Shown one piece after another: positions 27,366-42,664 of a DNA stretch of 64,000 nt. Location of the stretch: assembly GCA_037975125.1 (NCBI GenBank), contig CM075856.1, forward strand, positions 3,026,934 through 3,090,933, read 5' to 3'. A model generated the notes under the pieces. The model saw only the letters and a list, made by a program, of their open reading frames with translations, was not told where the DNA came from and did no database searches. The stretch is from Latrodectus hesperus. Lineage: Eukaryota > Arthropoda > Arachnida > Araneae > Theridiidae. Position 1 is the first letter of the stretch, and the number at the start of each line of letters is the position of its first letter. Made by a program: the position numbers and the translations under genes.

Positions 27366-27750
27366 GGCTGTGGTAACCTACTGGTTAGGATGTCGGCTTT
27401 CCATCCGGAAGGGTGGGGTTCGATTCTCAATGCCGCCAAAGACCCACCAAGTACATGTGACATGCGTGCTCGTTAAATCTGTGGAATCGAAAGTCCTGTG
27501 GTCGGTCGTTGAGCAGTTACCATGGGTGCAATGGTCTGGAAAATTTACTCTTGCTTCAGATCAATGCCAAAATTGAGGAAGTACATCCACTGGTGCTGCC
27601 ATCTATTGGAGGATTTGAAGAGCAAAAGTCTTACTTTCACCTTCATGGTGCATTTAATCAAACGCGAATGACGCTCACAATTGACTTTAAGTCCTATAGC
27701 CAAGGCATAGCGAGCTTGGCTTGTCCAAGTGTCATTTGTAACAACAACAC
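27366..27750 (+). mobile_element. SINE, family 3 (CTACTGGTTAGGATG head)
   Basis: The head GGCTGTGGTAACCTACTGGT with GGGGTTCGATTCTCAATGCC gives A- and B-box-like matches. The middle (TTGAGCAGTTAC...GGAAAATTTACTCTTG) is shared with 43785-44138. The 3' part (AGCAAAAGTCTTACTTTCACC, then GGCATAGCGAGCTTGGCTTG) is shared with family 4. It ends GTAACAACAACAC. No target-site duplication is clear because the left side is microsatellite. Short frames on both strands inside it are accidental. Confidence 0.8.
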
Positions 27751-28866
27751 GATGCATATTGTAATTTTACATATTTATCATTTTTAACAAGACCTTCTAC
27801 AAGGAATATGTTTTAGTATATGAATTTAAAATCATTAAATATGCAGTAGATTTCATATGGTTAATCATGTGTAAATTTCATAATTATTTGTAATACAATG
27901 TAATACAATAATGAATAAGTTTATATTTTTTCATAGCCAACTTTACTTGAATAAGTTTATTTTTTTCATAGTAGTACATGAGAAATCTCACAGGAAACAT
28001 GTTATAACAAAAATTTAAAGTATCATTTAATTTATAACATTTTTAAAAATTGACATTAATTTTGGTACATGTTCAACTAAAATTTAAAAAATATGTCAGA
28101 GCTGTTGTTTTATAATTGTTTTGTTTCATAAATGGAATTTAAAATTCTTTGTCAAATTTTTTCCAGTTTGTTCACATGCGTTTATAAAAAATGTTTTTTA
28201 TAAATATAGTAAATTTTGAATGCAAAAAAACGCTTATTGTTATATTAATTCTTGCATTTTAAATTTTTTACAAAACATTAATATTAATAGTCCCGAATGG
28301 ATCAATCTCCTTTTATGCAGTTATATTCATCCTTAAAAATGATTGCGTTCAAGTGAATATTATATGAAGAAAAAAGGTTTTCCTAAAATTATATTAAAAT
28401 TCCTAACTACATGTAGTATGCTCTATGTTTTCCAAAATTTTACTGCTTTATAAACTTAAGATTAAGTTTTCAAAAAATATTTCTAAAGCAAAACAAACTG
28501 ATATGAGTTATGCCCATGTGAAAAAGTATGGAAATTTTATTTATTTTTGTATATTTTTACATTTTATATGCTAATTTTGCGTTGATTCTTCTATATATTG
28601 TATATGTTCTTTGTAATTACTTACATTTATAGCATTAACTATGTTAATATTCTAGAAATACAATTCAGCGAACTTTCTACGGAATATCAAAACCACATTT
28701 ATGTTCATATATTTATTAAATTCAGAATGGCAACATGGAATAAAAATATTTTCTATGCATTATTTCAAATAAATTCACAATAAAATAATTCAAATAAATT
28801 CACATAAAATAAAATTTTTGAATTATAATTTGTAAAATCATTATTTTATGGGAGAATGTCACATTT
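27751..28866. other. No gene seen; short local tandem duplication near 27.9 kb
   Basis: AT-rich sequence. GAATAAGTTTAT...TTTCATAG occurs twice within 27910-27975. Confidence 0.5.
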
Positions 28867-29292
28867 ACTTGTCATTCTGATCTCCAGTGGCTCAGTAGCT
28901 TCACACCGCTTCCCGTAAGCTCAGCAAAGTGAAGCATCATTTGCCGCGGGCAGTGGTTGGGAGGGTGACCACGGTGTACTCTCCTGGGTTGCTGGAGCTC
29001 CGTGGGTTGGGGACGTGTCCATGATAATATGTGATGTCCAAACCCTCCCGCTGGTGTGGCGTGGATGTGGAGAGAAGGGTGTCAGCTCAGGTGTGGCCTC
29101 GTCACCTGACCGTGGTTCAAAATGACGAGTCACCTTAAAAAGGGCAAAGTCGTACTTTCACCTTCGTGTTGCTCTGATCCAAACGAAAGACGCTCTCTAT
29201 TGACGTAATTTGCACAGCCAAAGGCATAGCGAGCTTGGCTTGTCCAAGTGTCATAAGCAACAACTTGTGTCATAAGCATAACTTGTCATTCT
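28867..29292 (+). mobile_element. SINE, family 4 (CTCCAGTGGCTCAGTAGC head), with target-site duplication
   Basis: The element starts near 28881 with CTCCAGTGGCTCAGTAGCTT and has a central part with CTCCGTGGGTTGG. It carries GTGGTTCAAAATGACG, which may be a decayed B-box, and then the 3' module shared with family 3 (AAGTCGTACTTTCACCTTC ... GGCATAGCGAGCTTGGCTTG ... GTCATAAGCAACAAC). The end of the tail is duplicated (GTCATAAGC twice). ACTTGTCATTCT at 28867-28878 and 29281-29292 is the target-site duplication. A sister copy is at 50914-51308. The family is called a SINE from its structure and shared tail; the tRNA origin of its head is weak. Confidence 0.82.
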
Positions 29293-29579
29293 CGATTATT
29301 TCAAACAATATTTTATATTTGATTTCAGAAGATAATGAATTATAATGACCGCCAAAAAATTATGAGCAACTATTTTTTGGTGCCTAATTTGCAAATGAAA
29401 CAATGCAGAAATACCAAAATTTTATGATAAGTGCAGAATAAAAAGCTATGTATTACAACATAGAAGTTTACATAAGAAAAACTTATAAATAATTTACAAC
29501 AAAAAATACTCTCGCTGGAAAATTCCATTTTAAATACTCTAAAAAACTATAAAAACATAACAGAAAGGAGCTTTGATAT
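29293..29579. other. No gene seen
   Basis: AT-rich spacer between a SINE and a Tc1-like relic. Confidence 0.5.
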
Positions 29580-30280
29580 GAGATATGCCCATGTTTAGCT
29601 TTAAGGCAAAGGCGGTATAATCTTTCCCTATAATTTGTTGGTTACCGAAACGGGATGAGAAGTCCAGACACGGAGTCAGTTGTTTTCCAGCTCTTGTACA
29701 AACAATGGAGAATGACTTAAAGCAAAAAACCTCTCTGCAAAGTTAATTCCACAGTTATTCTATGGGATTTAGGATTGAAGATCTGGAAAGCCATTCCATT
29801 CGCTCCAAACCAAGGCTCTTAATAACTGTTCAGTGAGGTCATGGGTTATTATCCATCAGAAGTCATTGATAATTGCAACACATGTGGATCAAGGACCTTA
29901 TCCCGTAATCGCACTCAAGTCACAGCTCCTCCCTAGAAAACGTGCAAGTCAGTATGGCCACTGAGGGAGATCCCTGCCCAAATCATTCATCAACCACTGT
30001 GGCAACAGTGTCTTTCCACAGGTGTTGTGTTAATAGTATCTGGTGCTTTGCACCCTCCAGATCAGCACAGGTTCTGAATAGCTATACCATGCGAATGTGG
30101 GCAGACTTGTGAAATGTACAGAAGTCTTTTATTGTCTGGTCAAGGAAAATTGCTTTCTTGCCCGAGATAAGCAGGATTTTCTCTGCCGTTCTATAAAGGG
30201 GTTACACGCAACAGGTTGCCTTGCATAGAGGAGTGCATGGTGAAGACACCTTCAGATGATACTAGTAAATATTTTTGGTT
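29580..30280 (-). pseudogene. Degenerate Tc1-like transposase
   Basis: Minus-strand frames, read together, follow a Tc1-family transposase from about 30250 to 29600. A CNPFIERQRKSCLSRAR-like segment matches the region before the first catalytic block. GRDLPQWPY and a STCVAIINDF/LLMDNNP-like segment lie near the second block. ERMEWLSRSSILNPIEHL would carry the third, acidic block, but only after frame changes. There are many stops and shifts, so it is an old relic. No terminal repeats were identified. It is more decayed than the Tc1-like element at 60.8-62.3 kb and probably from another family. Confidence 0.65.
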
Positions 30281-30873
<593 letters not shown>

Positions 30874-33800
30874 CTGTATTTTCTATCAAAAAAAATGTTA
30901 CCTAACGTTTCTGCATACATTAGCATAATCTTTTTAAAAATTTATATAAACCTTTTATTTCCTTTCTTTTTGTAATGTAAGTGAGTATAAAAATTTTTCC
31001 GGGAAAAAATATTGATATTATTTTAATTAACTTTCATTTTTTTGTTTGTTAAGAAAATATATTCACTTGTGAATTAAAGTAAGTTTTGTCTATGAAGCAG
31101 GTTTTATAGATATTGCAAAAAATATTCATGGCAAAAAATAAAGCTTTTTTTTAAAAAAAGAAGCTTCTTATCCCCCTATACAACTTAAAAAATAAGGCTG
31201 ATTTTAAAGCTTTAATTAGTCAGATTACGTCTAAAAGTACTTTAGCTCCTTTCATTTATTTTTGTTGCATAATTTTTAAATCAAGAAATATTTCTTTTAA
31301 AAGAAGTTCGTCAACTTTAAAAATATATCGTTAGTGACTTATGAATGAAATGAAACGTATTTAATTATTTAAAAGGAACTGAGTGGAGAGGAACGGAGTA
31401 TAATGAATATAAAGCAAAAACATTCAGACTTGAAGGCCATTTTTTTCAATCATTCATATTCTAAAGCTGTAAAATGAGCTATATTCAAAGAAAGTTGTTT
31501 GGATGAGACAGGTTTTATAAAAATGCGTATATCTGCTGTTTTTCTCTACAATAAATTACTTAGATTAAAATATATATGTACGAAGCAAATTATGTTAATT
31601 TAAATAATTCTAATATACAGTAGATGTCACATTGAATTTTTCTAATGCATTAAACTCAGTGAAGAAAGTTATTAACTTATGAAACATAATTTCTTCATAA
31701 TATTTGGGAAATTCGATTCATTACTTAATCAATAAGAAACTTTTCAAAGTAGATAATTTTATAAATTAATTTATGTTATTTATAATATATTAAAAAAATG
31801 AAAACATAAGCATGTTTCTAAATTGATACTAGAAATTTAAATTATCATCAACGAAAGAAGGTAATTATTCTTTTAAAACATTTTATGTATTTGATTAATG
31901 GATATACAATTTAAAAGTCATTAAATGTGATTATAATATCATTTCTTAAAATTTAATTACCAATTAAAAGCTAATACTATTCATGCATTTATAGAAAATT
32001 GAAATCTAATAAGTACAAAAATATGTTAATCACTACATTTTTTTCTTATAAATGGCAAAATTAAAAAATATTTTTATAAAATATTTACTGAAATAACTAT
32101 ATTTTTATTTTATAATGAAATATAATGCATTTATTTAGGAAAAATCTGATAGTAATAATTTTAAGTTATTATAAAAATATAACATTAATGCATTTATTTG
32201 TTAACTAATAGAAGTTCAATTTTTTTTAAAAAATTCGATTTTACAGTGTATGCCTAATTAATGCTATTTTTTCGGAAAATACTTTCATCGTTTGTAAGTT
32301 CAAGTGCTGCTGTGAAGTCAACCAATATAGTTTAATGGGATATTCTGATATTAAACCATATCAATATTTATTTTCTTTGGCATGAAATAATATTTTAGTG
32401 ACATTTAATTATATTTGCCAGTTAAATACAAAAAATAAATTCTATGTTAAACGAACAATGTTTTAATCATTTTATCATGTAAATTGTGATGGTCAATGTA
32501 GATTTTGAATATTATTAAATTAATTAATTATAATATTTCAAATTATTGTAATTGTTATTTTAAATTACATTTAAGTATATATTTATTTATTTAATAATAC
32601 GGCCGTGTAATTAATAAAAGTAGAAGGATAAGAAAATAATTACTTGATTACATTAAATTCTTCTGTATTTAAATAAAATTTCTAATAAAATAATAATATC
32701 GATAAATATAATTTGGACAAATTGATTATTGTTGATTATGTTTAATTGATTATTGTTAAATTGATTATTTGGACAAATTGTTTACCAATTTAGAAATAAT
32801 CCACTGAATGTTTGTAAAACATGTATGATAAGAAATTGAACTAGACTTATAAAGGAAACAACTAGCAAAAAGTGAAGAATATAAAAAAAAAACATATGAA
32901 CACTTAAGCTAATAATTTTAATGAGGTGTGAAGTTAATTCCCGGTTTTGCAATTAAATCAACAAGATAAATCATTAAAATTTTAAAAATAGGTACAATAA
33001 ACAAATTTTAAAATTGTCTATTTATATCCTATAAAAGAAAGTTATTCGAAAGACAAACTTCATTTCCTAGAATTTTTGATATATCATGCTTTTCTATGAA
33101 CAATGAATAGAAATCATGTTATAAGAAGGAAATATAGGTTATTTTATTTTAACACTTATAAAAAATATTAACAGACAAGGGTTAAGCCTAATTTTTGGAC
33201 GGTAGTTAAAAACAGTTAAAATTTCTACCATTGCTTTCATTTTCATTTCCCATTTCTTGTTAGAGTCCAATTTTGTCCCTTGTTAATAGAACTTGACTGA
33301 TAATTAACGATAAATGTATATTAAAAGTGTCTAAAGTAATAAAGATCAATACTATTAAAGCGAATGTACGTGGATTATTTATTTCGTATACCAAGTCTGT
33401 AATACGAGCATTTTTTTTTTTGTTTCTAATCACTCCAATATTTTGATGTAATTGAAAACAACAACAGGAATAATTGAAAATAAACTTTCGTGATTACAAA
33501 TCAACTTTCAAACTTTAGCAAACTTCGAATGATACTTTAAAAGAAATAAAAATAATTTGAAGAATTCTCGAAAAGAAGTAAGTTTTTTTTCCTTAAACTA
33601 ATTACATCGTATATTTTGAAGAAAGCTAAAATGGTTTCCAGTTAATTCTATGTTAAATTTAAACGCGCGCGTATTTTATCATAGAATTAACCGGAAACTA
33701 TTGAATTTAAAATTATTTTTAATATGTGAAATATGTTTTTAAGAAATTCAACTCTAATCAGGTTTTAAATTAAATTATTTATAAAGTAATTTATATAGAT

Positions 33801-34014
33801 TAGAAAATTTGCATTATATTAAATATGTGATTCTTGGAATATTTTTAAGGAGGATTTTCAAAGTAAAAAGTTTTCATTACTTGAATTTTTCTTTACAACA
33901 TTAAATTTGTCAACTGCACATTATATATCATTAATGTAAAATATCATAACAGAGATAAATATGTTTTGACATAATTAAATTTGAATAAAAACTTATCATT
34001 TTTAAATCACAATG
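30874..34014. other. Long AT-rich stretch, no gene seen
   Basis: No product or repeat family recognised. It includes local duplication of TTTGGACAAATTG near 32715-32780 and the hairpin at 33630-33702. Confidence 0.5.
33630..33702. repeat. Inverted repeat with 23-nt arms around a CG-rich loop
   Basis: AATGGTTTCCAGTTAATTCT... (33630-33652) pairs with its near-complement at 33680-33702, 21 of 23 positions. The 27-nt loop holds ACGCGCGCGT, a strikingly GC-rich island in this AT-rich area. Arm length and total size (73 nt) resemble a microRNA precursor, but no expression evidence is available. Confidence 0.65.
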
Positions 34015-34276
<262 letters not shown>

Positions 34277-34366
34277 CGTAACATTCTTAATTTTGTTTTC
34301 CATCCTAAACGTTTTCTTTTATATTTCAGCTTATTTAATTAGAGCAATTTTTACATTTAAAATTCT

Positions 34367-34451
34367 GCCGACCGATGGCTGAGAGGTTAGCGCTCCTGTC
34401 TCCTGAGCTGTGGTTCCTAGGTTCGAATCCCGGTTCGGGCATGGATGGATT
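34367..34451 (+). mobile_element. SINE family 2, head only
   Basis: Only the tRNA-like head is present: GCCGACCGATGGCTGAGAGG, then GGTTCGAATCCCGGTTCGGG and CATGGATGG. After it the sequence departs from other copies and includes GTGCGTCTTATACGCCTGAA near 34467. A truncated or recombined copy. An intact B-box makes it look like a tRNA gene, but no tRNA cloverleaf with a clear anticodon arm was found. Confidence 0.75.
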
Positions 34452-34563
34452 TAAGATCTATTTTCAGGGAAATAGTGCGTCTTATACGCCTGAAAATATG
34501 GTATATTACTGTTTATTTATAAATGGAATGACTAATTAGCCTTTTATATCAAGCTTGATCAAA

Positions 34564-34939
34564 TACAGGGTTAACGAAATTAAACTTCCTCTTCTCAAGG
34601 GACACTGGATTCCATTCTACTAGTCGAAACAGAAAAATATTTGGACAATAGACACTTCAGACAATGTGCTCAAAATTTCTGTTATAAAAAATAGTCTAAA
34701 ATATCAGATTGTAGCCACGAACAGCATCTTCCTTTTATTGTGCATGACATTTGCACATGTTGCTGTAAGATGCTGGTCCGCAGTGACATCTAGTGGCGAT
34801 ATTTTAGACTATTTTTTATATCAGACATTTCGAGAGCATCATCCGAAGTGTCTATTGTCCAAATATTTTTCTGTTTCAACTAGTAGAACGCCCTCCAGGG
34901 TCCCTTGAGTAGCGGAAGTTTAATTTTGCTAACCCTGTA
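34564..34939. mobile_element. Fold-back MITE with ~142-bp terminal inverted repeats
   Basis: The element begins TACAGGGTTAACGAAATTAA and ends with the near-complement TTTTGCTAACCCTGTA. The arms 34564-34705 and 34798-34939 are complementary over about 142 bp with scattered mismatches, including the shared block AAACAGAAAAATATTTGGAC. The ~92-bp centre contains a smaller inverted pair (AGCATCTT/AAGATGCT). TA at both ends suits a non-autonomous Tc1/mariner-type element. No transposase is encoded, and any frame inside is accidental. Confidence 0.85.
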
Positions 34940-35003
34940 TATTACACAATCCATAATAATCGGGAAAATGAGTGCAAAATAATAGTTTTTAATATCACTA
35001 AGT

Positions 35004-35313
35004 GCCGACCGATGGCTGAGTGGTTAGCGTTCTTGACTCCTGAGCTGTTGGTTCCACGTTCTAATTCCAGTTTGGGCATGGATGTCTCTTTCTTTCTCTG
35101 TTCTCTCTGTGTTTCTCTATCCCTTCTTCCGTGATGATGTATGAATGTGGCCCACCCTATAAACGGGTTTGTGGTGGTATGACGCGGGTAACGCTACTCG
35201 CCTCCGTAACTAGGTTCACAGGTGCACGCTGGATAACGAAAAATAAGTAGCAGTTTCTGGCCTTGTTGTGGCATAGGGTTCAACCCTCAAGTGCCCGCCG
35301 TTGGAAAAAAAAA
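35004..35313 (+). mobile_element. SINE, family 2, full-length copy
   Basis: Starts GCCGACCGATGGCTGAGTGG, has a decayed B-box (GTTCTAATTCC), the pyrimidine stretch CTTTCTTTCTCTGTTCTCTC, the centre CCACCCTATAAACGGGTTTG, and the 3' part GGCATAGGGTTCAACCCTCA, ending GCCCGCCGTTGG plus an A run. A target-site duplication around CACTAAGT/CACTTAAAGT is possible but imperfect. Confidence 0.85.
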
Positions 35314-35769
35314 CACTTAAAGTTCTAACACTCAATCATCCATAGTAATGTTTTTAATAAATTATATATTTTTGTTTTCTTTTAGCAGTCAACCATTTAT
35401 ATGGGAATGTTTTTCAAAGTTGGAACTGGAATATAATCACATCTTTTTACTCATCCGTCAAATTTATCCTTACGAGGTAGAGCATTGCTCTTGTTACAAA
35501 CTTTATCTATTGCTTCTAATAATGTCATTTAACATAGGTTCTATTTTTTTCTCCTTTATTTCCATATTCTACATATTTAATATTGTTTCAAAAATTTTAT
35601 TTCAGATTAAATTCATTGTAAAATTATCTTATGGAGTAAAAAAGACGCATTCTTTTACAACCCTTTATCAGCGTTATAGAACTAAAATTTTAAAAGTTAT
35701 CTCTCTACAATAAAAGAGATTTCTAATATGAATCTTGCACTTTTTAATTACTTGTGAATGATTATACTT
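35314..35769. other. No supported gene; one hydrophobic open frame
   Basis: A 121-codon plus-strand frame at 35348-35713 reads as a Phe/Ile-rich polypeptide. Its composition is what AT-rich random DNA gives, and no motif is present, so it is not called as a gene. Confidence 0.4.
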
Positions 35770-36102
35770 TCTTCAAATATTTGTTGTTGTTGTGACTTAC
35801 TAATGACATTTGGACAAGCCAAGCTCGCTATGCTATGCGAATTAAGTCGATTGGGGGCGTCTTTCATTTTTAATCAGATCAACATGTTGGTGAAAGTACG
35901 ACTTTGCTCTACACACTTGCCATAGGTACCTGTTTATAGGGTAGGCAACCATTCACATCTCATTCATACAAGGAAAGGATAAAGACAGGATAGATAGAGA
36001 GAGAAAGTACATCCATGCCCGAACCGGAATTCGAACCCAGGACCTCCTTATCTGCAGTCAGGCAAGCTGACCATTAGACAAGTTGGTCGGCTCTTCAGAT
36101 AT
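35770..36102 (-). mobile_element. Chimeric SINE: family 1 head and centre joined to family 3/4 tail
   Basis: Read on the minus strand from 36091 to 35781, it has the family 1 head (CCAACTTGTCTAATGGTCAG and a B-box GGGTTCGAATTCC). It has the family 1 centre (CCCTATAAACAGG-type) up to about 35915. It then switches to the family 3/4 tail (AGAGCAAAGTCGTACTTTCA ... AGCGAGCTTGGCTTGTCCAA ... CACAACAACAACA). The flanks TCTTCAAATAT (35770-35780) and TCTTCAGATAT (36092-36102) form a single target-site duplication around the whole chimera, so it moved as one unit and was not assembled by nested insertion. Confidence 0.85.
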
Positions 36103-36137
36103 AATATAATCAAATTCTCTCTTTGAAACTGCTTGTC

Positions 36138-36442
36138 TTCAAATAACATGTAGTTGTTGTTGTCGTGTGCCAGCTAGGCTGGCAATATGTGGTGCGCTAC
36201 TCCACTTTTTTCAACTGAACCATATTTTGGTGTGAAGTCCGACTTCCTCAGTACACACATGCCATAAGGACCCGTTTATGGGGTAGGCAACCATTCATTC
36301 CTCATTCATACAAGGAAAGGACAAAAACAGGATAGATAAAGTAAGTACACCAATGCCCGAACCGGGATTCGAACCCAGGACCTCCTTATCCGTAGTTAGG
36401 CACTCTGACCACTAGACAGGGCGGGCGGCTTTCAAATAACAT
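36138..36442 (-). mobile_element. SINE, family 1, with 12-bp target-site duplication
   Basis: Copy at 36150-36430 on the minus strand with head CCTGTCTAGTGGTCAGAGTG, B-box GGGTTCGAATCCCGG, the shared centre and the tail GGCACACGACAACAACAACT-like end. The perfect repeat TTCAAATAACAT lies at 36138-36149 and 36431-36442. Only about 35 bp separate it from the chimeric SINE. Confidence 0.9.
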
Positions 36443-36720
36443 AGTACTCATATTTTATTAGGAATGGATTCTAAAAATTTACCCTTTTTGTTTTATTATA
36501 AGATTTTATTGAAATCTGGAAATCCCATCCATGTATCCAGCATTAGATAACTAAAGATTATATTGTGGAATATAATAAAATGTGCTTTGCTCTCTGAGAG
36601 AATGTTTCACAGGTAACTGATATTAATCATGTCTCTCAAATAGAATATATGTAGAAAAATTCTACGCGTACCCTGAGAAATGTGCATGCCGAAAACAAAA
36701 ACACGTTTCCAGCTCCCCAA
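36443..36720. other. No gene seen
   Basis: AT-rich spacer between SINEs and the tandem array. Confidence 0.5.
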
Positions 36721-37995
36721 GAATTTGTTTTGTATATTTTGTGAATACAAAACAAATTTTATGAATTGTGTTTAGTAGCGACTGATTTTTCACAATTTGA
36801 GATCTTCAACTTAAACATGTGAATTTACTTTTAGACGATGGTAAGCATAATAAATAACTTTATTTGTATCCATATTTAATTAATTTTTAGGATTCCTAGC
36901 TATATATACCTCTGAATAATTCAAGAATATGTTTTGTATATTTTGTGAATACAAAACAAATTTTATGAATTGTGTTTAGTTAGTTAACAAATTTAGGTAC
37001 TGCGTTTGATTTTTCACAATTTGAGATCTTCAACTTAAACATGTGAATTTACTTTTAGACGATGGTAAGCATAATAAATAATCTTTATTTGTATCCATAT
37101 TTAATTAATTTTTAGGATTCCTAGCTATATATACCTCTGAATAATTCAAGAATATGCTTTGTATATTTTGTGAATACAAAACAAATTTTATGAACTGTGT
37201 TTAGTTAGTTAACAAATTTAGGTACTGCGTTTGATTTTTCACAATTTGAGATCTTCAACTTAAACATGTGAATTTACTTTTAGACGATGGTAAGCATAAT
37301 AAATAATCTTTATTTGTATCCATATTTAATTAATTTTTAGGATTCCTAGCTATATATACCTCTGAGTAATTCAAGAATATGTTTTGTATATTTTGTGAAT
37401 ACAAAACAAATTTTATGAATTGTGTTTAGTAGCGACTGATTTTTCACAATTTGAGATCTTCAACTTAAACATGTGAATTTACTTTTAGACGATGGTAAGC
37501 ATAATAAATAACTTTATTTGTATCCATATTTAATTAATTTTTAGGATTCCTAGCTATATATACCTCTGAGTAATTCAAGAATTTGTTTTGTATATTTTGT
37601 GAATACAAAACAAATTTTATGAATTGTGTTTAGTAGCGACTGATTTTTCACAATCTGAGATCTTTAACTTAAACATGTGAATTTACTTTTAGACGATGGT
37701 AAGCATAATAAATAACTTTATTTGTATCGATATTTAATTAATTTTTAGGATTCCTAGCTATATACCTCTGAGTAATTTAAGAATTTGTTTTGTATATTTT
37801 GTGAATACAAAACAAATCTTATGAAATGTGCTGAATAGCGACTGATTTTTTTGCAATCTGAGATCTTTAACTTAAACTTGTGAATTTACTTTTAGACCAT
37901 GGTAAGCATAATAAATAACTTTATTTATATCAATATTTAATTAATTTTTAGGATTCCTAGCTATATACCTCTGAGTAATTCAAGAATTTGTTTTG
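36721..37995 (+). repeat. Tandem array, six units of ~204 or 225 bp plus a partial seventh
   Basis: Units start at about 36721, 36925, 37150, 37375, 37579, 37781 and 37984, giving lengths 204, 225, 225, 204, 202 and 203 bp. Units 2 and 3 carry an extra ~21 bp (around GTTAACAAATTTAGGTACTG). Each unit begins with an inverted repeat: in units 1 and 5 AATTTGTTTTGTAT is followed after 9 nt by its exact complement. Each also holds TTTACTTTTAG, then ACGATG (ACCATG in unit 6), then GTAAGC, then TTAATTAATTTTTAG, an acceptor/donor/acceptor-like series. The units are very similar, with the last two the most diverged. No coding frame crosses the array. It is a local satellite-like repeat of unknown role. 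Confidence 0.93.
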
Positions 37996-41440
<3,445 letters not shown>

Positions 41441-41616
41441 TGCACAACGATCTGTATATCGAGTGCGTGGATTGGTGTGCGGGATGGGAAATGTGGCATC
41501 TGGGTCACTTCCGCTTTATCATTGTGATCTATTACACTTTAGAAACACTGACTTCAAGGAACTTCTCTCATACAATTGCAAATTAACCACTTAGTAAATA
41601 GATTACAACAGGTCAT

Positions 41617-42664
41617 AATGGAAAACATCGACTCATTTACACCTATAGACTTTCAAATTCTTCACCAAACCTATCAAGTCTAGATCTGGAAGGCCTTAAT
41701 TACAACATCAATGATACCAGCTCAAACTCAATCACAGAAAAAACTAGTGTGATGGCTGTAAGACAACCACAAGTTAAAATGGACTGTTCACAACCCAATC
41801 GAACATCCCACACATTAACTCTTATCAATAAACTGTACAACATAATCCTTTCAAAAAAAGAGGAAATTTTCATCTCCCCAGAGTCATTAGGAAAACTGCG
41901 TTGAAAATATTAGACGAGTTGCCAACAATACAAGCTCCAATAAACAATCACAAATCAAACGATACTAAAAATGACCTGCAAAATACCATTCAGGAAATTA
42001 GCCATTTGACCACAGTTATGATTCCCAAGTTAACAAATGAAATCGTACACTTAAAAACCTACATTCAAATTCCCAAAGAAAAGCTGCAACAACCTATAAT
42101 AGCTGACAAACCTGCTAAAACATACAGTGAAGTCCTCCGAACAAATCCATCAATAATAATTGAAAAAAATGGGGAAAAAAGTCATGGAATCTCTTAATCC
42201 TTTGAAGACTACAATCAGACCTAAAGGGATATACAACAGGCCAAAATACATTGAAATCAAATGCAGATCACATGAAGACTCCACCAAACTTAAAGAAATT
42301 TTGATGAATAAAAACATGAAAGTCAACGACAAAGCTCCTCAAACTAGTAAGGTCATAGTTTTAAACTTCCCAGAGAATACATCAGAAGAAAACTTACTTA
42401 AATCAATAAAAGAGTGGACCTGCAAGTCACCAATCTTGATCCGGAAATTAAAATTACTGAAATTTGGAAAACCTTAAGTAAATGCAATCTTTGGAATTAT
42501 GTAGTCGAAATGCCTAGATTCCTATCAACAAGATTTCTCAAAAACCGGAGAATCTTCCTGAGACTCAAATGCTACAAAATAGATGGATTGCTAATAAACA
42601 GAAGATGCCAAAATTGCTAGAATTTTACCCATGCAACACTTAGTTGCCCTCACAGATTAATGTT
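41617..42664 (+). pseudogene. LINE ORF1 (gag-like) remnant, cut by the assembly gap
   Basis: Starting at an ATG near 41618 (MENIDSFTPIDFQILHQ), a set of overlapping frames reads a hydrophilic, Lys/Asn-rich polypeptide. It has a coiled region around LQNTIQEISHLTTVMIPKL. It then contains KYIEIKCRSHEDSTKLKEIL and ENTSEENLLKSIKEW, and finally a zinc-knuckle-like CQNC followed by THATLSC. This order (leader, helical part, RNA-binding-like part, CCHC knuckle) is that of ORF1 proteins of Jockey/R1-type LINEs. At least three frameshifts and several stops break it. The less AT-rich sequence from about 41440 may be its 5' untranslated region. The reverse transcriptase would lie in or beyond the 500-N gap, and no RT is visible after the gap. 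Confidence 0.65.

Noticed and set aside
34367..34451. tRNA-like sequence with good A and B boxes
   Set aside because: Matches the head of SINE family 2; no proper cloverleaf or anticodon arm. The same applies to the other SINE heads.
35348..35713. 121-codon open frame
   Set aside because: Hydrophobic Phe/Ile/Leu composition expected from AT-rich DNA, with no motif or splice support.
36721..37995. CRISPR-like array
   Set aside because: Units are 200+ bp with no spacers and the genome is eukaryotic; it is a tandem satellite-like repeat.
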